Positions 32,085-44,877 of a DNA stretch of 56,143 nucleotides are shown one piece after another. The translations under genes were made by a program, and so were the position numbers. The stretch's first letter is position 1; the number at the start of each line of letters is the position of its first letter. The DNA is taken from the NCBI GenBank assembly GCA_051453625.1, contig JBOZIK010000001.1:189251003-189307145 (forward strand), given 5' to 3'. The stretch comes from Welwitschia mirabilis. Lineage: Eukaryota > Gnetophyta > Gnetopsida > Welwitschiales. Below the pieces are notes generated by a model that saw nothing but the letters and a program-made list of their open reading frames with translations, did not search any database and was not told where the DNA came from.

Positions 32085-34850
32085 ATAAGATCCATAAAAA
32101 ATAGGAAAATTTTTTTAAAGTAAAAAAAGGAAAAGATCATTTCATTAACATAAAACTATAAAGAAATAACATAAACAAGAATAGTACAATTAAGTAAAAA
32201 AAAAAAAAAAGGTAGTTCTTGATTAAAGAGAACCAACAATATAGCAGAGGATGCTCACTCCAAATCAGTACTCATCTCTATCAAGGGTCACATGTGAACA
32301 AGAACCCCCAAGAAAAAGGATCAATTGGATTTAATAGTATCTTCACTTATTTATTATGAGGGAGAAAATAGTTAAGGGTAACTGATATATTATAATAGCA
32401 ATTCAAAAAGCTTATAATGCATTTTAAGAAATTTACCAAATGCTTTTTTAAAACTTGGAGTAAGTGATAGAATGCACATAAATGCTTCTTGGCTATTACA
32501 ACTCTCTCTAATAATGATTTAATATCTATTCTAAATAATTAATCTATGTATCCTTTTGTCCTAGAGTTACAAGTGTCACCTTAGTCTATTCTTGTTTGTT
32601 CTAGAGATATTGATTCTTTAGATAAAAAAATTCAAACTTACCTTATGAAAAGATCAAGAAATCAACTAAGATGAAGGAGAGGCTCACTTGTAAGAGAATC
32701 AAAAAAGAAATGGAATTGCCTCTAATAATTAAATATGAACATCTGAAGACTTGAATTGGTTTATTTTATGATAAGTCATAAAATGGACTACCTGAAGCTC
32801 ATTAACAAGGAACTCAAAGCTCTAGCAAATAGGATTCCAAGTATCATTCATAGTATAATATAGATAAATGATTCTTAATCTTATGCATTTAAAATATTCT
32901 TCAAAATTATAGCCTTTTTTTTGTTAAACAATGAAATCATCCTTTTGACACAATAGTGGCCTACTTGAGTATCTTGCTTTTTAATTATTTTTCTTGATTG
33001 ATCTGATTAGTTAAATTTTGAATCTTCAATATTAAACTAGAAACCATAGTAAGTAGAGTCGTATCCACATCAAAACTTAAGGGTGTAGATGATGCCATTA
33101 AAGTAGTGAAATGATGTGGATTGGTAAATAGAATAGAAGGCCAAACTCCATGGAATGTAATAAAACATCGAGGATAAAAGGAAGGAGTTGTAAAAAATTA
33201 GAAACCTACATAAATAAGTTAATGTTTATTACCCCATTAGGATGATCTTTTTTAGATTCAGTTAGGATTAAAATCTTCTAAGCTAGATAATGAAGACAAG
33301 TTAGTGAGGTCACTTACTTTAGCTCCTAAGTAGATGTTCTTATATTCATATACATTAGGCTTACCCTTGTTGTGAGTGAATGTTAGTGAAGAAAGCTTAG
33401 ATGGATCCTAAAAACCAAAATAATGTGGAATGAGTTTATAATGAAATCATGTTAGTAGGAAATAAATAGAACATACAAAGAAAAACATACTATAATCCAA
33501 CATTTATGATTTTATATAATCAAGGGATAACTATGTTCCTTCTCTTCATCACCTATTGAAATCAAAAAATGAGAAGGAGTTGGTGAATGAAGGGCTTGTC
33601 CCTTCCTCTGTAACTAGGAAGATCTAGAAGAATACTCCTCTTATGTATTCATTTGAAAAAGAAACATATTATTAATCAAAGCCTAACTTCAAATCATGAA
33701 ATTATAGATATAATAAAACAAATAACTTATCTAAAAATACTACATAATTGGAATAATAAATAAGGTCAACTTTCTCATTAAAAGAATAAGTGGCCTTATA
33801 ATAATTGATGTGAGGAAGAGAGGTTAGAGGTATGATAATACTAGAATAAAGCTTGATCTACCTAATATTTACAAAGGATTGACCATTACCAAAGGGAAAA
33901 TATAATGAGAAAAACATACTTCATAAGTTAAAGCTCTATTATTCAAATTATGCCTCACTCTATCAAGCTAAGATATGAGCTTAGAATAAATGCTATTATT
34001 CCAATCAAAGTAGACTCCCTATCTCAAGCCATGGATAAGAGATAAATCACATACTTCAAAAGCTATAAAGACTGATATTATAAGAAGTCCCTAGAAGCAA
34101 TTAACATTCCAAGATTAGCATAATAAGAAATCAAAATGATCGTTACAATAATTTCATAATACCCATGGTGATGAAGTTTCTTATTCAAAAAATCAAAAGA
34201 AAGTGATATCAAAGAAATTTAGAAATTATAACTCATAAGTAAAAAATTTCATGGGTTTGATGGCTCCATTAGATAAATCAAAGGTATCCTTAATGGATTG
34301 AGGAATATAAGAATTAATTCAAGTATGAATAATAGAAAGTATGAACTTTACTATCATAAGAGGCATAAATAGGATCTATAATTAGTAAATCTTTTAGAGA
34401 AGAAAATGAAAATGTGGAAAGAAGAGAAAATAAAAAATGTTAGAGCTCAAAATCTAACTAAATTTTGATTAGATTAATAAATCACAAATTTCCTTATCCA
34501 CAAACCTAGAATTGCAAGTAGATCAATGAATATTATGGAAGATCTTTAGAGGCATATCTTAGAATGAAATGTAATGGCATTTATTTAACTAAGAAGAAAG
34601 CAAAGAACCTATAGAGATAAAAGAGTAGATAAAGGACTACATGATAAAAGAAACCAAAGAAACATAAGAGAAGAACAAAATAATAAAGACTTATTTGAGG
34701 AAAAAAACTTAACAAAAAGTGAATAAACAAAGGAAATGGACCCTTCTACTCCTTATTTATAAAGAAAAATAAGAAATATTTAAGTACTATCGATGTAATA
34801 GTAAAGTAATGTTAAAGTAATTTTGACACGATATTGATAATTAGTGATGT
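32085..34850. other. Anonymous AT-rich DNA downstream of the candidate PBS
   Basis: Includes an A14 tract near 32197-32210. No gag or pol motif seen on either strand. Confidence 0.5.
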
Positions 34851-35650
34851 AATTATGGTAGAGGCCACAAAGTGACATCACTAGTTTATAATTAAATAAG
34901 ATAGTTTCAAATATAATATGGAATTAGGCTTTTTGCTAGGCAACCCACATGGCCATAGATGGCATCTCATCACTCTACAAATTAAATGAAATAGTTTTAA
35001 ATATAAGAGGATGTTAGGATTCTAACTAGGTAGTTCACATGGGTCATAAATGCCACCTCGTCTCTCTGTAAATTAAATGAAGTAATTTTAAACATAAGGA
35101 TGTGTTATAATTATAACTAGGAAATCCACATATCTTACAACTACTATATTATTACTTTATAAATCAAAGGAAGCAGTTTCAAATGTAAAGGAGTTCCGAG
35201 GTTCTTATTAGGAAGTCCACATAACTCATGAATAGCACCTCGTCACTTTAAAGATCTAATGAAGTAGTTTCAAATATGAGAGGATGCTAGGGTTTTGACT
35301 AGGTAGCTCAACTGGCCTAAAAACATCTATAGATGTGACATCATCATTAAACAGATCAAATTAAGGAGTTTAAAATATAAGGAGATCAAAATTATAACTA
35401 AGTAGCTCACATGATCTAAAAATGTAACCTCATTACTTTACAAATCAAATAATAGTTTCAAACATAAGGGAGTATCAGGGTTTTGATTAGGTAGCTCATA
35501 TGATCCATAAAAGTTCATAGATGTCACATCCTTATTTGACAGTTTAAATAAAGTAGTTTTAAATATAAGGACACATTAAGGCTTTGACTAGGTAGCTTAC
35601 ATGGCCTAGAGACATCTAGAGATGCCATGTCATCACCTAAAATAAATAAA
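34850..35650. repeat. Diverged tandem array, eight units of about 91 bp
   Basis: The anchor motif AGTTT(C/T)AAATATAAG recurs at 34903, 34993, 35084, 35175, 35266, 35367, 35454 and 35555, giving spacings 90, 91, 91, 91, 101, 87 and 101. Each unit also has a TAGGGTTTTGACTAGGTAG-like block, a CACATGGCC-like block and a CATCAC/CCTC block. The longer units carry an extra piece centred on ACATCTATAGATGT (35323-35336, a 14-bp perfect palindrome). Confidence 0.85.
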
Positions 35651-35803
35651 TTCTCATTTATTAATAAAATAATAACTATTGTAATCATTATAACTTCTAA
35701 ACTTAGTAAACTAATGAAAGTGTTGGTTATAAAAAGGGTAACTAACAGGTAAAGAGCAGATGACACAAGGGTAATGCATACATTGATAGGTTATGGATGA
35801 TTG

Positions 35804-35811
35804 TATAAATA
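35804..35811 (+). promoter_or_regulatory. TATA-box-like site downstream of the tandem array
   Basis: TATAAATA in the context GTATAAATACTC, about 155 bases after the array. An LTR U3 with tandem repeats followed by a TATA box would look like this, but no LTR edges were found. Confidence 0.35.
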
Positions 35812-35829
35812 CTCAAGTTAATGATTTAA

Positions 35830-38700
35830 AGAAAATGCTTACTAAAATTCAAAAGAGCAATATAATGATCACATCCTCATAATATTATAGGATTATATGT
35901 ACATACATACATCTACATACATAGTTCTAGATCCTAAATTGATGTATAATCTAGCCACTCTAGTTAGGTACAAAGGATTAAGGAAGGATAGTCACTATTT
36001 AATAAAAGGTATGTGTAAAAGTATGTGCAGAAATTTTATTTAAACATCAATGTGTAACTATTTTAGGATACAATATTTATATCTTTTCATTTGTTAATCT
36101 TATTTTAATTATAGAAAATGGAATATATTTTAATCATAGCTTAGATTTACTTTTTTAATCATTTTTATTGAACTTTTAATGTTCTTAACATGTATATAAT
36201 GCTAATTATTTATACTTTAATTATTTTTAAAATAACTAGTTGTGCTAGATAGGAATGGAGTTATTGCTTGATTAGTTCATAAAATTTCAACATTGAATTT
36301 CAATAGCAACATAAGGCCAAAAATTAGAATAAAAATTAGATCAAAAGTAGTTTGAAGATGGTCATGTTGTTTCCTTATTATTACCAATTGTAAAACATAT
36401 CATTAATGATTGTATTAAAATGATATTTCCATGGGGATTACACTCAAAATTTAAGTTTAAATGATTACAATCCTAGTATAAGCAACTTCTTAGCAATGAT
36501 CCAAAACCTCTCCTCATAAAATTTCTTTCCATGATATTTAAAGAATTTCTAGAATATGGTTTTCATAATATCATTTTGACTCTTAAAAAATGTTTTGTAG
36601 AGGAGTTAAAAAGTTTAATGTTAATTGAATTATATATTTTCATAGAGGAAAAAGAATAATAATTATCTCTTATCTACTTTACATATAGCTGTAAAATAAA
36701 AATTATAAAATTATAAAATTAGCTATGTACTATTTTTTATTTTGTATTTTAAATATGCTTCTATAATAGAAAATTATATACATATCATGCATTTCATGGT
36801 ATTATAGCTTACATATGAAGTTTATATTATTCATATATAATAAATAATAATCATTTATATTAAAATATTTTAGTGAAATTTTTAACTAGTGAAAGCAAAT
36901 CTTTCCTTTTTGATAAGAAAATTTATTTTAAATTATTTAATACTTGATTAATAAAAAATTATCTTTCACATTTTTATTACTCTTATCTAATGTTCTTATA
37001 AATGTTATTGTAAATAATTAGAATAACATTTTAATGATTATTGAATTAGTAAATACCAAATATAAAATGATAGTTAGCAAGAAGAAACATTAATATATAT
37101 TAAGAAATGTTTCTTTTCAAGATTGAAAATACTAGCTTATACCTCAATTTAAATAAGAATTCAAATTGAAATGTTTTCAACCACTCCATAATTCACAACA
37201 TGATAAAATTGTATTTTTTCTATAGTCTATCAAGAATTGTTTTTCAATATGAAGAAAAAAGTAGGAAGGTTTATTATGATATTTTAAAATAATTTAGATA
37301 CATTTTTTGAATAATATTAACAAAGATATCAATCCATATAATATAATTTTGTTTTATTCTAATATGAATTATTATAAGTTGCAAAATGATTTACAAATGA
37401 TTAGAATTCTTAAGTTCAATAATACCAAAGATTATTAAACATGGATAAATGATACATTTCGAAAAGTAATCATTTTAAATTAGTATATTTGATAATTTAC
37501 AAAGAGAAATGTAACCAATACATTTAAAACTTGGAAATCTTATTACCATATAGGTGAAGACAATAATTAAAATTAACAAAATTATTAGTGCTTTTAGTTT
37601 AGATTTATAATATACATTTTTAAATAACTAAAGATAATAATATTACTTATGAATACAAATATTCTACTTGTTTAAAGTATAATAAGTGTTTTACTTCTTT
37701 AAACTATAGCATATTATTTATTATATTATTATTTTATTGTTATTTTATTATATATTTTTTTGGTATGTTAAAGTATTACCTTAAATTTTGCATCATAAAT
37801 AATTATTAAGATAACTTACTTTAATAAAATCATTATATTTCTTAAGAATAGAAAAATTTATACTAGACCTTGTTAATAGTGAAATCTTAACTAAATAAAA
37901 TAATATGTAATATCTAAAATTTATGAAATAATTTAATGACAAATCGTTTACATTATGTTTCAATATTCTTATAAGAAAATAATCAAGAAATCCATTCCAT
38001 TTATAAACATTTTATTTTGTTTTACATTATAATGTTTAAATATTTTACCTTATTAAACCTCGCAAAAGTGAAGGAATAGTTGATTGATCAACTATACCTA
38101 TTGAATCAACTATTGAGGTTATATACCACTAATTTAGTAGAATTTATTTTATTTCATGTTTGAATAGCTAGCATTATGTGTCACTTGTAGCTTAGTATTG
38201 TAATAATACTATTCAATACTTTAATTTACTTCAAGATTTTTAACATAAATAAAAACTTTGATAAGTGAATTTATGAACAACTTATATGCTAGAGATGATA
38301 TTATAAATACTAATTTCACAATTGGTACATGGAAAGTAATTTATGATAAAAGCATAATTACAAGAGAATACTTATTATTGTAGATGATTTATTTTATATC
38401 AAATTAACAAGATTATCATAAAAATAAAATTAGAAACATTTACAAATGAAGATATTTCTAGATTTAGGTATCAAATCCTAATGCAAGTTTTAAATATTCT
38501 TATAAGTTCTCATTATTTATAAGAAAATAATACAATTTTAAGCATTACTGAAGGAATAGTAGGTTATTATCTAGTGTGACATTCATTTTAATGAGAAAAT
38601 ATATGTATAATTCATTACTATTAGTTTTTATTATTATTTTAAAATATATGTATATGAAATAATTTTAACATCTAATAAATTTTTGCAGATGATTATGAAT
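35830..38700. other. Very AT-rich anonymous DNA
   Basis: Long AT-dominated stretch with a short (TACA)n near 35899-35920. No feature I can support. Confidence 0.5.
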
Positions 38701-38759
38701 CTTAAAGATTATTTTAAAATAAAAATGGCTTAATCACACTAGATATCATTATAGATATT

Positions 38760-39510
38760 TTTGAACTTTTGCGTGCTAGTATGCCTAATCTATAATTTGA
38801 TGGTTTTGAGTATAGAGATAGGTTTAAGCATGTACTTATTCTATATGAAATATATCTTAAGTTGGAATCAGCTACCACCTTCAAAACTTGTCATCTTACC
38901 TCTTTCTATTGAGTCCTTTATTTCATTTTTGGTTATATTCGTTTGCCTCATATAGGACATCATGATGGGATAATATTATATCAATTAAAGTTTTTACATT
39001 AATTATATACTCACACTTGCATTGATGCATTACAAATCATTTTTAGATAGATGATCTATACTCTTCAATTTGAAATGAAAATACTTATTTATGAAGGACT
39101 AATTATGAAGTTATGTTATTGATATAATGTACCTCTTTCCACTAAAAATTTTATCCTTATTTATTTATCTTAGTTATTAAACTATTCTATCATTATTTAT
39201 ATGTAATGTTTGAGGTAGGGCCTATTCCATATCCAATTCATCATAAGCCTACACCTCCATCTTCTACTCTTCATACCTCTGTCACTCATTTTGGAGTTGC
39301 TAGAGATCCTTAGATGAAGACGTTTTAGATGATCCATACTTAGTTGTATAATAAGAAAGATACTCAAGAGTGTATTTTATATATACTAGAGGGCATAAGA
39401 GAAAGCATGGATACTTAAGGCATTAACATTACATCCTTTCCATAGCCATCCTTCTTTGAGACTTCAGATCCTACTCCACCATTAGATTTTACTCATGATA
39501 GTGAGTAGGA
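38760..39510 (+). pseudogene. Broken ORF 5' to an acidic stretch, plus-strand SIRE-like element
   Basis: Plus-strand frames with stops: FKHVLILYEIYLKLESATTF, GYIRLPHIGHHDGI, YTLQFEMKILIYEGLIMKLC, then EVGPIPYPIHHKP, THFGVARDP and finally FFETSDPTPPLDFTHDSE. I do not recognise the family. The proline-rich part followed by an acidic tail, and the position before purine tracts and an LTR, resemble the 3' extra ORF of the element at 21264-28257 in mirror image. Confidence 0.4.
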
Positions 39511-40350
39511 NNNNNNNNNNNNNNNNNNNNNNNNNNNNNNNNNNNNNNNNNNNNNNNNNNNNNNNNNNNNNNNNNNNNNNNNNNNNNNNNNNNNNNNNNN
39601 NNNNNNNNNNNNNNNNNNNNNNNNNNNNNNNNNNNNNNNNNNNNNNNNNNNNNNNNNNNNNNNNNNNNNNNNNNNNNNNNNNNNNNNNNNNNNNNNNNNN
39701 NNNNNNNNNNNNNNNNNNNNNNNNNNNNNNNNNNNNNNNNNNNNNNNNNNNNNNNNNNNNNNNNNNNNNNNNNNNNNNNNNNNNNNNNNNNNNNNNNNNN
39801 NNNNNNNNNNNNNNNNNNNNNNNNNNNNNNNNNNNNNNNNNNNNNNNNNNNNNNNNNNNNNNNNNNNNNNNNNNNNNNNNNNNNNNNNNNNNNNNNNNNN
39901 NNNNNNNNNNNNNNNNNNNNNNNNNNNNNNNNNNNNNNNNNNNNNNNNNNNNNNNNNNNNNNNNNNNNNNNNNNNNNNNNNNNNNNNNNNNNNNNNNNNN
40001 NNNNNNNNNNNNNNNNNNNNNNNNNNNNNNNNNNNNNNNNNNNNNNNNNNNNNNNNNNNNNNNNNNNNNNNNNNNNNNNNNNNNNNNNNNNNNNNNNNNN
40101 NNNNNNNNNNNNNNNNNNNNNNNNNNNNNNNNNNNNNNNNNNNNNNNNNNNNNNNNNNNNNNNNNNNNNNNNNNNNNNNNNNNNNNNNNNNNNNNNNNNN
40201 NNNNNNNNNNNNNNNNNNNNNNNNNNNNNNNNNNNNNNNNNNNNNNNNNNNNNNNNNNNNNNNNNNNNNNNNNNNNNNNNNNNNNNNNNNNNNNNNNNNN
40301 NNNNNNNNNNNNNNNNNNNNNNNNNNNNNNNNNNNNNNNNNNNNNNNNNN
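39511..40350. other. Assembly gap, 840 N
   Basis: Both flanks contain GAGTAGGA, so the gap may sit in a low-complexity GGA/GAA repeat. Confidence 0.99.
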
Positions 40351-40630
40351 GAGTAGGAGGAAGAAGAAGAATAGGAGGAGTCATAAGAGGATGAACTAAA
40401 AGAAGAAGAAGAAAAATAAAATTCTAAGAAATAGAAGGAGAAAAATGAAAAATAATGAAAAAGAGGTGACTCTACATAAAAAGAATTAATTCACGAGGAG
40501 GTGAGTTTTAAGCAGACACAGTTAGTTTACAAGGAGACATCTCTACTTGTTGTGCCTTCATCTAGTAGAAAGACTTCCATAGGGCTACATGCACCTTCCA
40601 ATATTTATGCAAATGCTTTTATAAAGATAC
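40351..40630 (+). pseudogene. Acidic tail region, plus-strand SIRE-like element
   Basis: GAA/GAG repeats encode runs of Glu with stops (EEEEE, DELKEEEE), followed by KETSLLVVPSSSRKTSIGLH and HAPSNIYANAFIK. Together with 38760-39510 this would be the C-terminal part of one extra ORF. Confidence 0.35.
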
Positions 40631-40859
40631 ATTATTGTCTTCACCAAGATCTCATCCATCATTAAAACCATCATCACCTTATTGCATCTCATTCTTCAAA
40701 CAAATCTTATGATACTATTATTTAACCACAATTAAATACAAAGTCTAATTAATGATTTCTTGCATCTTTTAGTATCCTGCATGTTTTTTCTTTCTTTGTT
40801 CTTATACCATTGGATGCTTATGTGCTATTTGTATGTGAACTTCACTTATTCTCATTAAT

Positions 40860-40923
40860 AACAAAGGGAAAGAGTGCTTGGACTATGGTTTTTTTTCCTA
40901 TAGATGTAGAGTGCTTAGACTAT
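40860..40923 (+). repeat. Purine tract and 37-bp tandem duplication
   Basis: AACAAAGGGAAAGAG (40860-40874) resembles the first of the repeated polypurine tracts in SIRE elements. AGAGTGCTTGGACTAT at 40871 recurs as AGAGTGCTTAGACTAT at 40908. Confidence 0.5.
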
Positions 40924-41157
40924 AATTTCTTTTATTTGTGTAACATAGTTAGATGATTAGTATGATAAACAATTGATTATAACTTACATATTATATCATC
41001 AATTTTTATTTTTCTTTCTTGAGTGCTTTTATTTATTTATGAATATTCCCTTTCTAATTACAAATACTTGAGTGACAATTAGTTGATTTAGGAGGAGCAT
41101 AGAATAAAGGAAAGAATAACTAAATAGATATTATTTTTTTATTTGGTTATCATCAAT

Positions 41158-41172
41158 AACAAATAGGAAGAT
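41158..41172 (+). other. Polypurine tract before the plus-strand LTR
   Basis: AACAAATAGGAAGAT after ATCATCAATAAC, directly before TATTAAAACTTC. The context (TTATCATCAATAACAAATAGGAAG) is the decayed form of the SIRE tract 'CATCATCAA...GGGGGAG'. A further purine run is at 41091-41098. Confidence 0.6.
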
Positions 41173-42140
41173 TATTAAAACTTCTAGTTTTTAATTAATG
41201 ATAAATAAATCATATGTGAATTAAAACTAGGAGATAAGATAGACATGAAAAAGCAAACTGGTATGATTAAATCTTGATAAAGAACTAGAAGGAGAAAGAA
41301 GAGATCAATTGGTAAAGGATAGTAGGTTTACTACAGACTAAAGCTATAATTGAATATTTCAATAGGATCTCAGCAACATAAATTTAGGGATTAACTACTT
41401 AAAGACTTTTATGAGATAAAACAAGATAGACTACTAAGGCAGTCCCAAGAAATTGGCAACCAATAACTTGAGCACATAGATTTCTTAGTGGATTGACTAA
41501 CTACCTAAAGAAGGTTGACTATTAAGCTCTTAGTTTCTAATAGTCATAGCTATTGGACAATTTATTTGACCACTTCAATAATCATTGGAAGTACTTATAG
41601 CCATTACGATTTATTCAAATGATTGTAACATTAGCAAAACACTCTAGTAATAGCAAAAGATAAGTCGTCTATGTCTTATAATCATTTTGAATATTATAAT
41701 AAGTTTTTATATTCTTGATCTTATAGATGATTAACATTGATTATTCCACCTACATAGGCAAATTAAAATATTATTGATTATGATCTATACTCTTGACTCT
41801 CTGTAATCCTCTTTCTCATAATCACAATTTCATTATATTGTTTAGAGATTAGAGTACTATAGTGTGATAAGCTTGAGGTTGATAATAGTTGTAATATTCT
41901 ATTGTATGGATGGAGAGCTAATGAAAAGCCTTTTTTAAAGTGTGAAGCTTTAAAGCACTCATAATAAAGAAAAATAATGTTTGTTTTCATATTTCTTATG
42001 TTTCTTATTTCTTTATTTAACTTGTTACATTATTGATTGTTTTAAAATTTTCAAGTTGTGTACATATTATTTGAAAAAATTCAAAAATTATCTATGGCTT
42101 TTATATTTAAAACTCTCCTCTAGAAAAGCAAATCCTAATA
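41173..42140 (+). repeat. 3' LTR of a plus-strand SIRE-like element
   Basis: Starts TATTAAAAC (TG mutated to TA). It contains GATTGACTAACTACC and GGTTGACTATTAAGC, motifs of the same GGTTGAC type as in the LTRs at 21264 and 26958, and a C/T-rich 3' part. The right edge is set where Athila integrase coding resumes; neither TSD nor a second LTR was found. Confidence 0.5.
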
Positions 42141-42690
42141 ACCTCAACTTGTCTACTAGTTTGGGGACAATAAGAAGTAGAATTTCTATGAGAAATCCCA
42201 TATTTGAAATGAATAATATTGAATATCCTATTGTAAAAATAAGATCTACCATTACTAATTAAGACTCCTAGACAAATAAATCTATATAGAATGTATTTCT
42301 TAAATAAATTTACTATAGATTGGGCATCATTATTTATGCAAGAACAAGCTTTAATCTTCATTTAATAACATAGTCAATACAAACCAAGATGTATCAATGT
42401 CCATTAGAAAAGGAATAAGGGCCTTGAAAATCAATTTCACATACATTGAATGGTTTTACCATAATAATTTCATTTAATGGCATCATGTTTTTCCTATTAG
42501 TATTTCTAAGGTTTTGGTAATTCTTACAAGATTTACAATATTGATAAGAGAATTTTAAGATAAAAGGCCAATAAAGTCCACTTTGAAAATATTTATAATA
42601 GAGAATAGTAATTGTTATGAGCCTCAGAATGATAAATATTAATATTGTCATGAATTCCAAATTAAATAATTCATCTTCTAATAACAATTA
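42141..42690 (-). pseudogene. Athila-like integrase, truncated
   Basis: The zinc-binding end reads SGLYWPFILKFSYQYCKSCK (the Cys pair is visible), then MPLNEIIMVKPFNVCEIDFQ with the first catalytic Asp at about 42431-42433. Downstream (42107-42361) is YRFICLGVLISNGRSYF, where the second catalytic Asp has become Asn, and HRNSTSYCPQTSRQVEV, where the catalytic Glu is kept. Homology stops right after QVEV at about 42141, at the junction with the plus-strand LTR. Confidence 0.8.
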
Positions 42691-42939
42691 AAATAATATT
42701 TGATAAGATAAGGATCATTTCAAAAGAAAGAAACATTTCAATTAGCTTAAGAATTTCTTACTATCATTCAAGTTCTACTGAGAAGGTCTGGTTTTGAAAA
42801 TGAAGTAGTTAGTAATGTCAACATACCAAGATGTTTTTGAGATGGAAAAAATATGTTCCATTAGGAAAATAATAACTAATAGAATCAAATTCATAAAATA
42901 AAGCTTTAAGAATCCTTGAAATATGATCACCAAGTACAT

Positions 42940-43300
42940 GATTAAAATCGTTCTAATCTCTAATTTCCAAATCAAATTCCTTTAAGAGTAGAATCCATCT
43001 ATGCAAACTAGGCATAGAATCCTTCTTAGTAAAAAGACATCTAACAATTGAATGATCTATGTAAACTATTACCTCGGAATCAAGAATATATTACCTAATG
43101 TTCTCTAAAGTAAAACTAATACAAGAAGTGTCTTTTCTATGATAGTATAGTTGAGTTGATTATCATTTAATTTTTTAATGGAATAATGGATCAATAATGA
43201 CTTTTTAATTAAATCTTTAGCCTAAAACCACATTAACAGCATAATCATTGACATTACACATGATCTCAAAGAATAGTTTCTACTCAAGTTATTGAATTTT
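42940..43300 (-). pseudogene. Athila-like RNase H
   Basis: Minus-strand text KKLNDNQLNYTIIEKTLLVL (TTxEK helix), [17 protein letters not shown], then HVLGDHISRI, corresponding to the end of the gypsy RNase H. The first Asp (normally CDAS) is lost in a frame-broken CVMS stretch. Stops and frame changes are present. Confidence 0.65.
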
Positions 43301-44259
43301 TGGTGTAGTACTAAGTTTTTCCTTAAGCTTACTAAAGTTTTATTAGCATTTGTGTGTCCACTTAAAAGAATCATATTTCATAAGAATATTACAAATAGAT
43401 ATAGATATTTTAATAAAGATTTTAATAAACCTCCTATAGTATCATACATGTTCAATAAAAGATCAAATGTCTTTCAATTTCTATAGAGTAGGAATAAGAG
43501 TAATGAAGAAAAGTTTGGTTAGAACTACTTGAATTCATTCTTTAGAAATGATGTAACCTAAAATGATTCATTTATTAACCTTGAAATGGAATTTTTTCTA
43601 ATCTAAGATAATGCTTTTTTAATGCACTTAATAGGACAAGCTCAAGATTTTGTACATAATGGTTAAAAAATGTCCCATAAATAGAAAATTAATCAATGAA
43701 TATTTTCACACAAGATTCTAATAGATTAGAGAAAACACCAAGCATACAACATTGGAAAGTGGCAAGATCATTGAAAATATTGAATGGCATGTACTTGTAG
43801 GTAAAATTTCTATAATAATAAGTAAAAGTAGTTTTCTTTTGATCCTCAAGGGTAATTTCAATTTTATTATAGCCTAAATATCCATTTAAAAAGTAATAAA
43901 ATGGTATTTAGTAAGTCTCTTTTAAGGATTTGATTAGCAAATGAAAGTGAAAAAAGGTCTTTTCTAGTTACAACATTAAGTTTTCTATAATCAATACACA
44001 TTCTTTACTTCACATCAGAACTAGTAGTATTAAGCCCATTGCATTCATTAGGCACTATAGTGATAGTTTTTTTCCCTTAACTAATCCTTTTACTATCAGA
44101 TATTAAATAGATTATGGCATTGTCTAAAAGCTTAATAATCTCATTCTTAGCTACCTCCTTTAATGTTAGATTGATTTTTATTTGGGGTTTAAAAATTGGT
44201 TTATCATTCTCCTTAGTGTAGATGTGATGCACCAAAAAATTAGGATCTATGCCTCTCAT
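43300..44259 (-). pseudogene. Athila-like reverse transcriptase
   Basis: Opens with RGIDPNFLVHHIYTKENDKP, KINLTLKEVAKNEIIKLLDN and AIIYLISDSKRIS (44077-44259), the conserved RT N-terminus. Further on, MDNRKLNVVTRKDLFSLSF corresponds to 'IDYRKLN..TRKDHFPLPF'. The palm is broken by stops; no intact catalytic YXDD-type box was found. A thumb block (FVIFL, SGHTNANKTL) lies near 43310-43470. Confidence 0.75.
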
Positions 44260-44589
44260 GTATAAAACAATTTAACATGTGGCTTTCTTGTTCTTTCTTA
44301 ATAGATTTAATCAAATATTCACTTGAGATGGAGATAAAGATTAGCTAAAAACCACTACAAAATAAAATTTCACTAAAAAGGCATACTTGAGATCGATAAG
44401 AAGTGGTTGCAACTCAAAGAGAGGCTCTTCATCTAGGTTGATGCTTGAATCATGTTCAATAGATAAAGATGGAGCGAAAACATTTTAAATATGAGAAGAT
44501 GAGTCAAGCTTAATAGATTTACTTTATATCATTAATACATGCAAACCTATCATTACTCAAATGTTATTTCACTACATTGAAGGCATTGA

Positions 44590-44867
44590 ATTCAATAGTT
44601 ATATTTCTAAAATATATTTTTATAAGACCATTTTTATAATTCATCAAAACATTTAAAGTTATAAGGAAAAGTCTACCTAATATTTCAAGAACTATGTGAT
44701 TAACTATTCTCTCCATTTTTAGAACTACAAATTATATAAGAAAGTAGCAACTATCCACTTAAATTATGACATTTTATACTAATTTAAAGATTATTTCAAA
44801 TAGTTTTATACTAGTTGCAATTAGATTATGATACTCTTAAGGCAATTTGAACCAATTTTATTATAGA
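44590..44867 (-). pseudogene. Athila-like protease, C-terminal half
   Basis: In sense: YNKIGSNCLKSIII, VDSCYFLI (after frame change), then EILGRLFLITLNVLMNYKNG and ITIEFNAFNV near 44590-44690, which is the 'ILGRPFLAT.NALI...G.+.+..GN.T...N.F' end of gypsy proteases. Its 5' half lies at 51914-52270, 7 kb away. Confidence 0.8.
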
Positions 44868-44877
44868 TGAAATTATT

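Noticed and set aside
38761-38955. 64-codon plus-strand hydrophobic frame as a membrane protein
   Set aside because: It is a shifted frame over the more plausible ORF remnant at 38760-39510; hydrophobicity follows from the T-rich codons.
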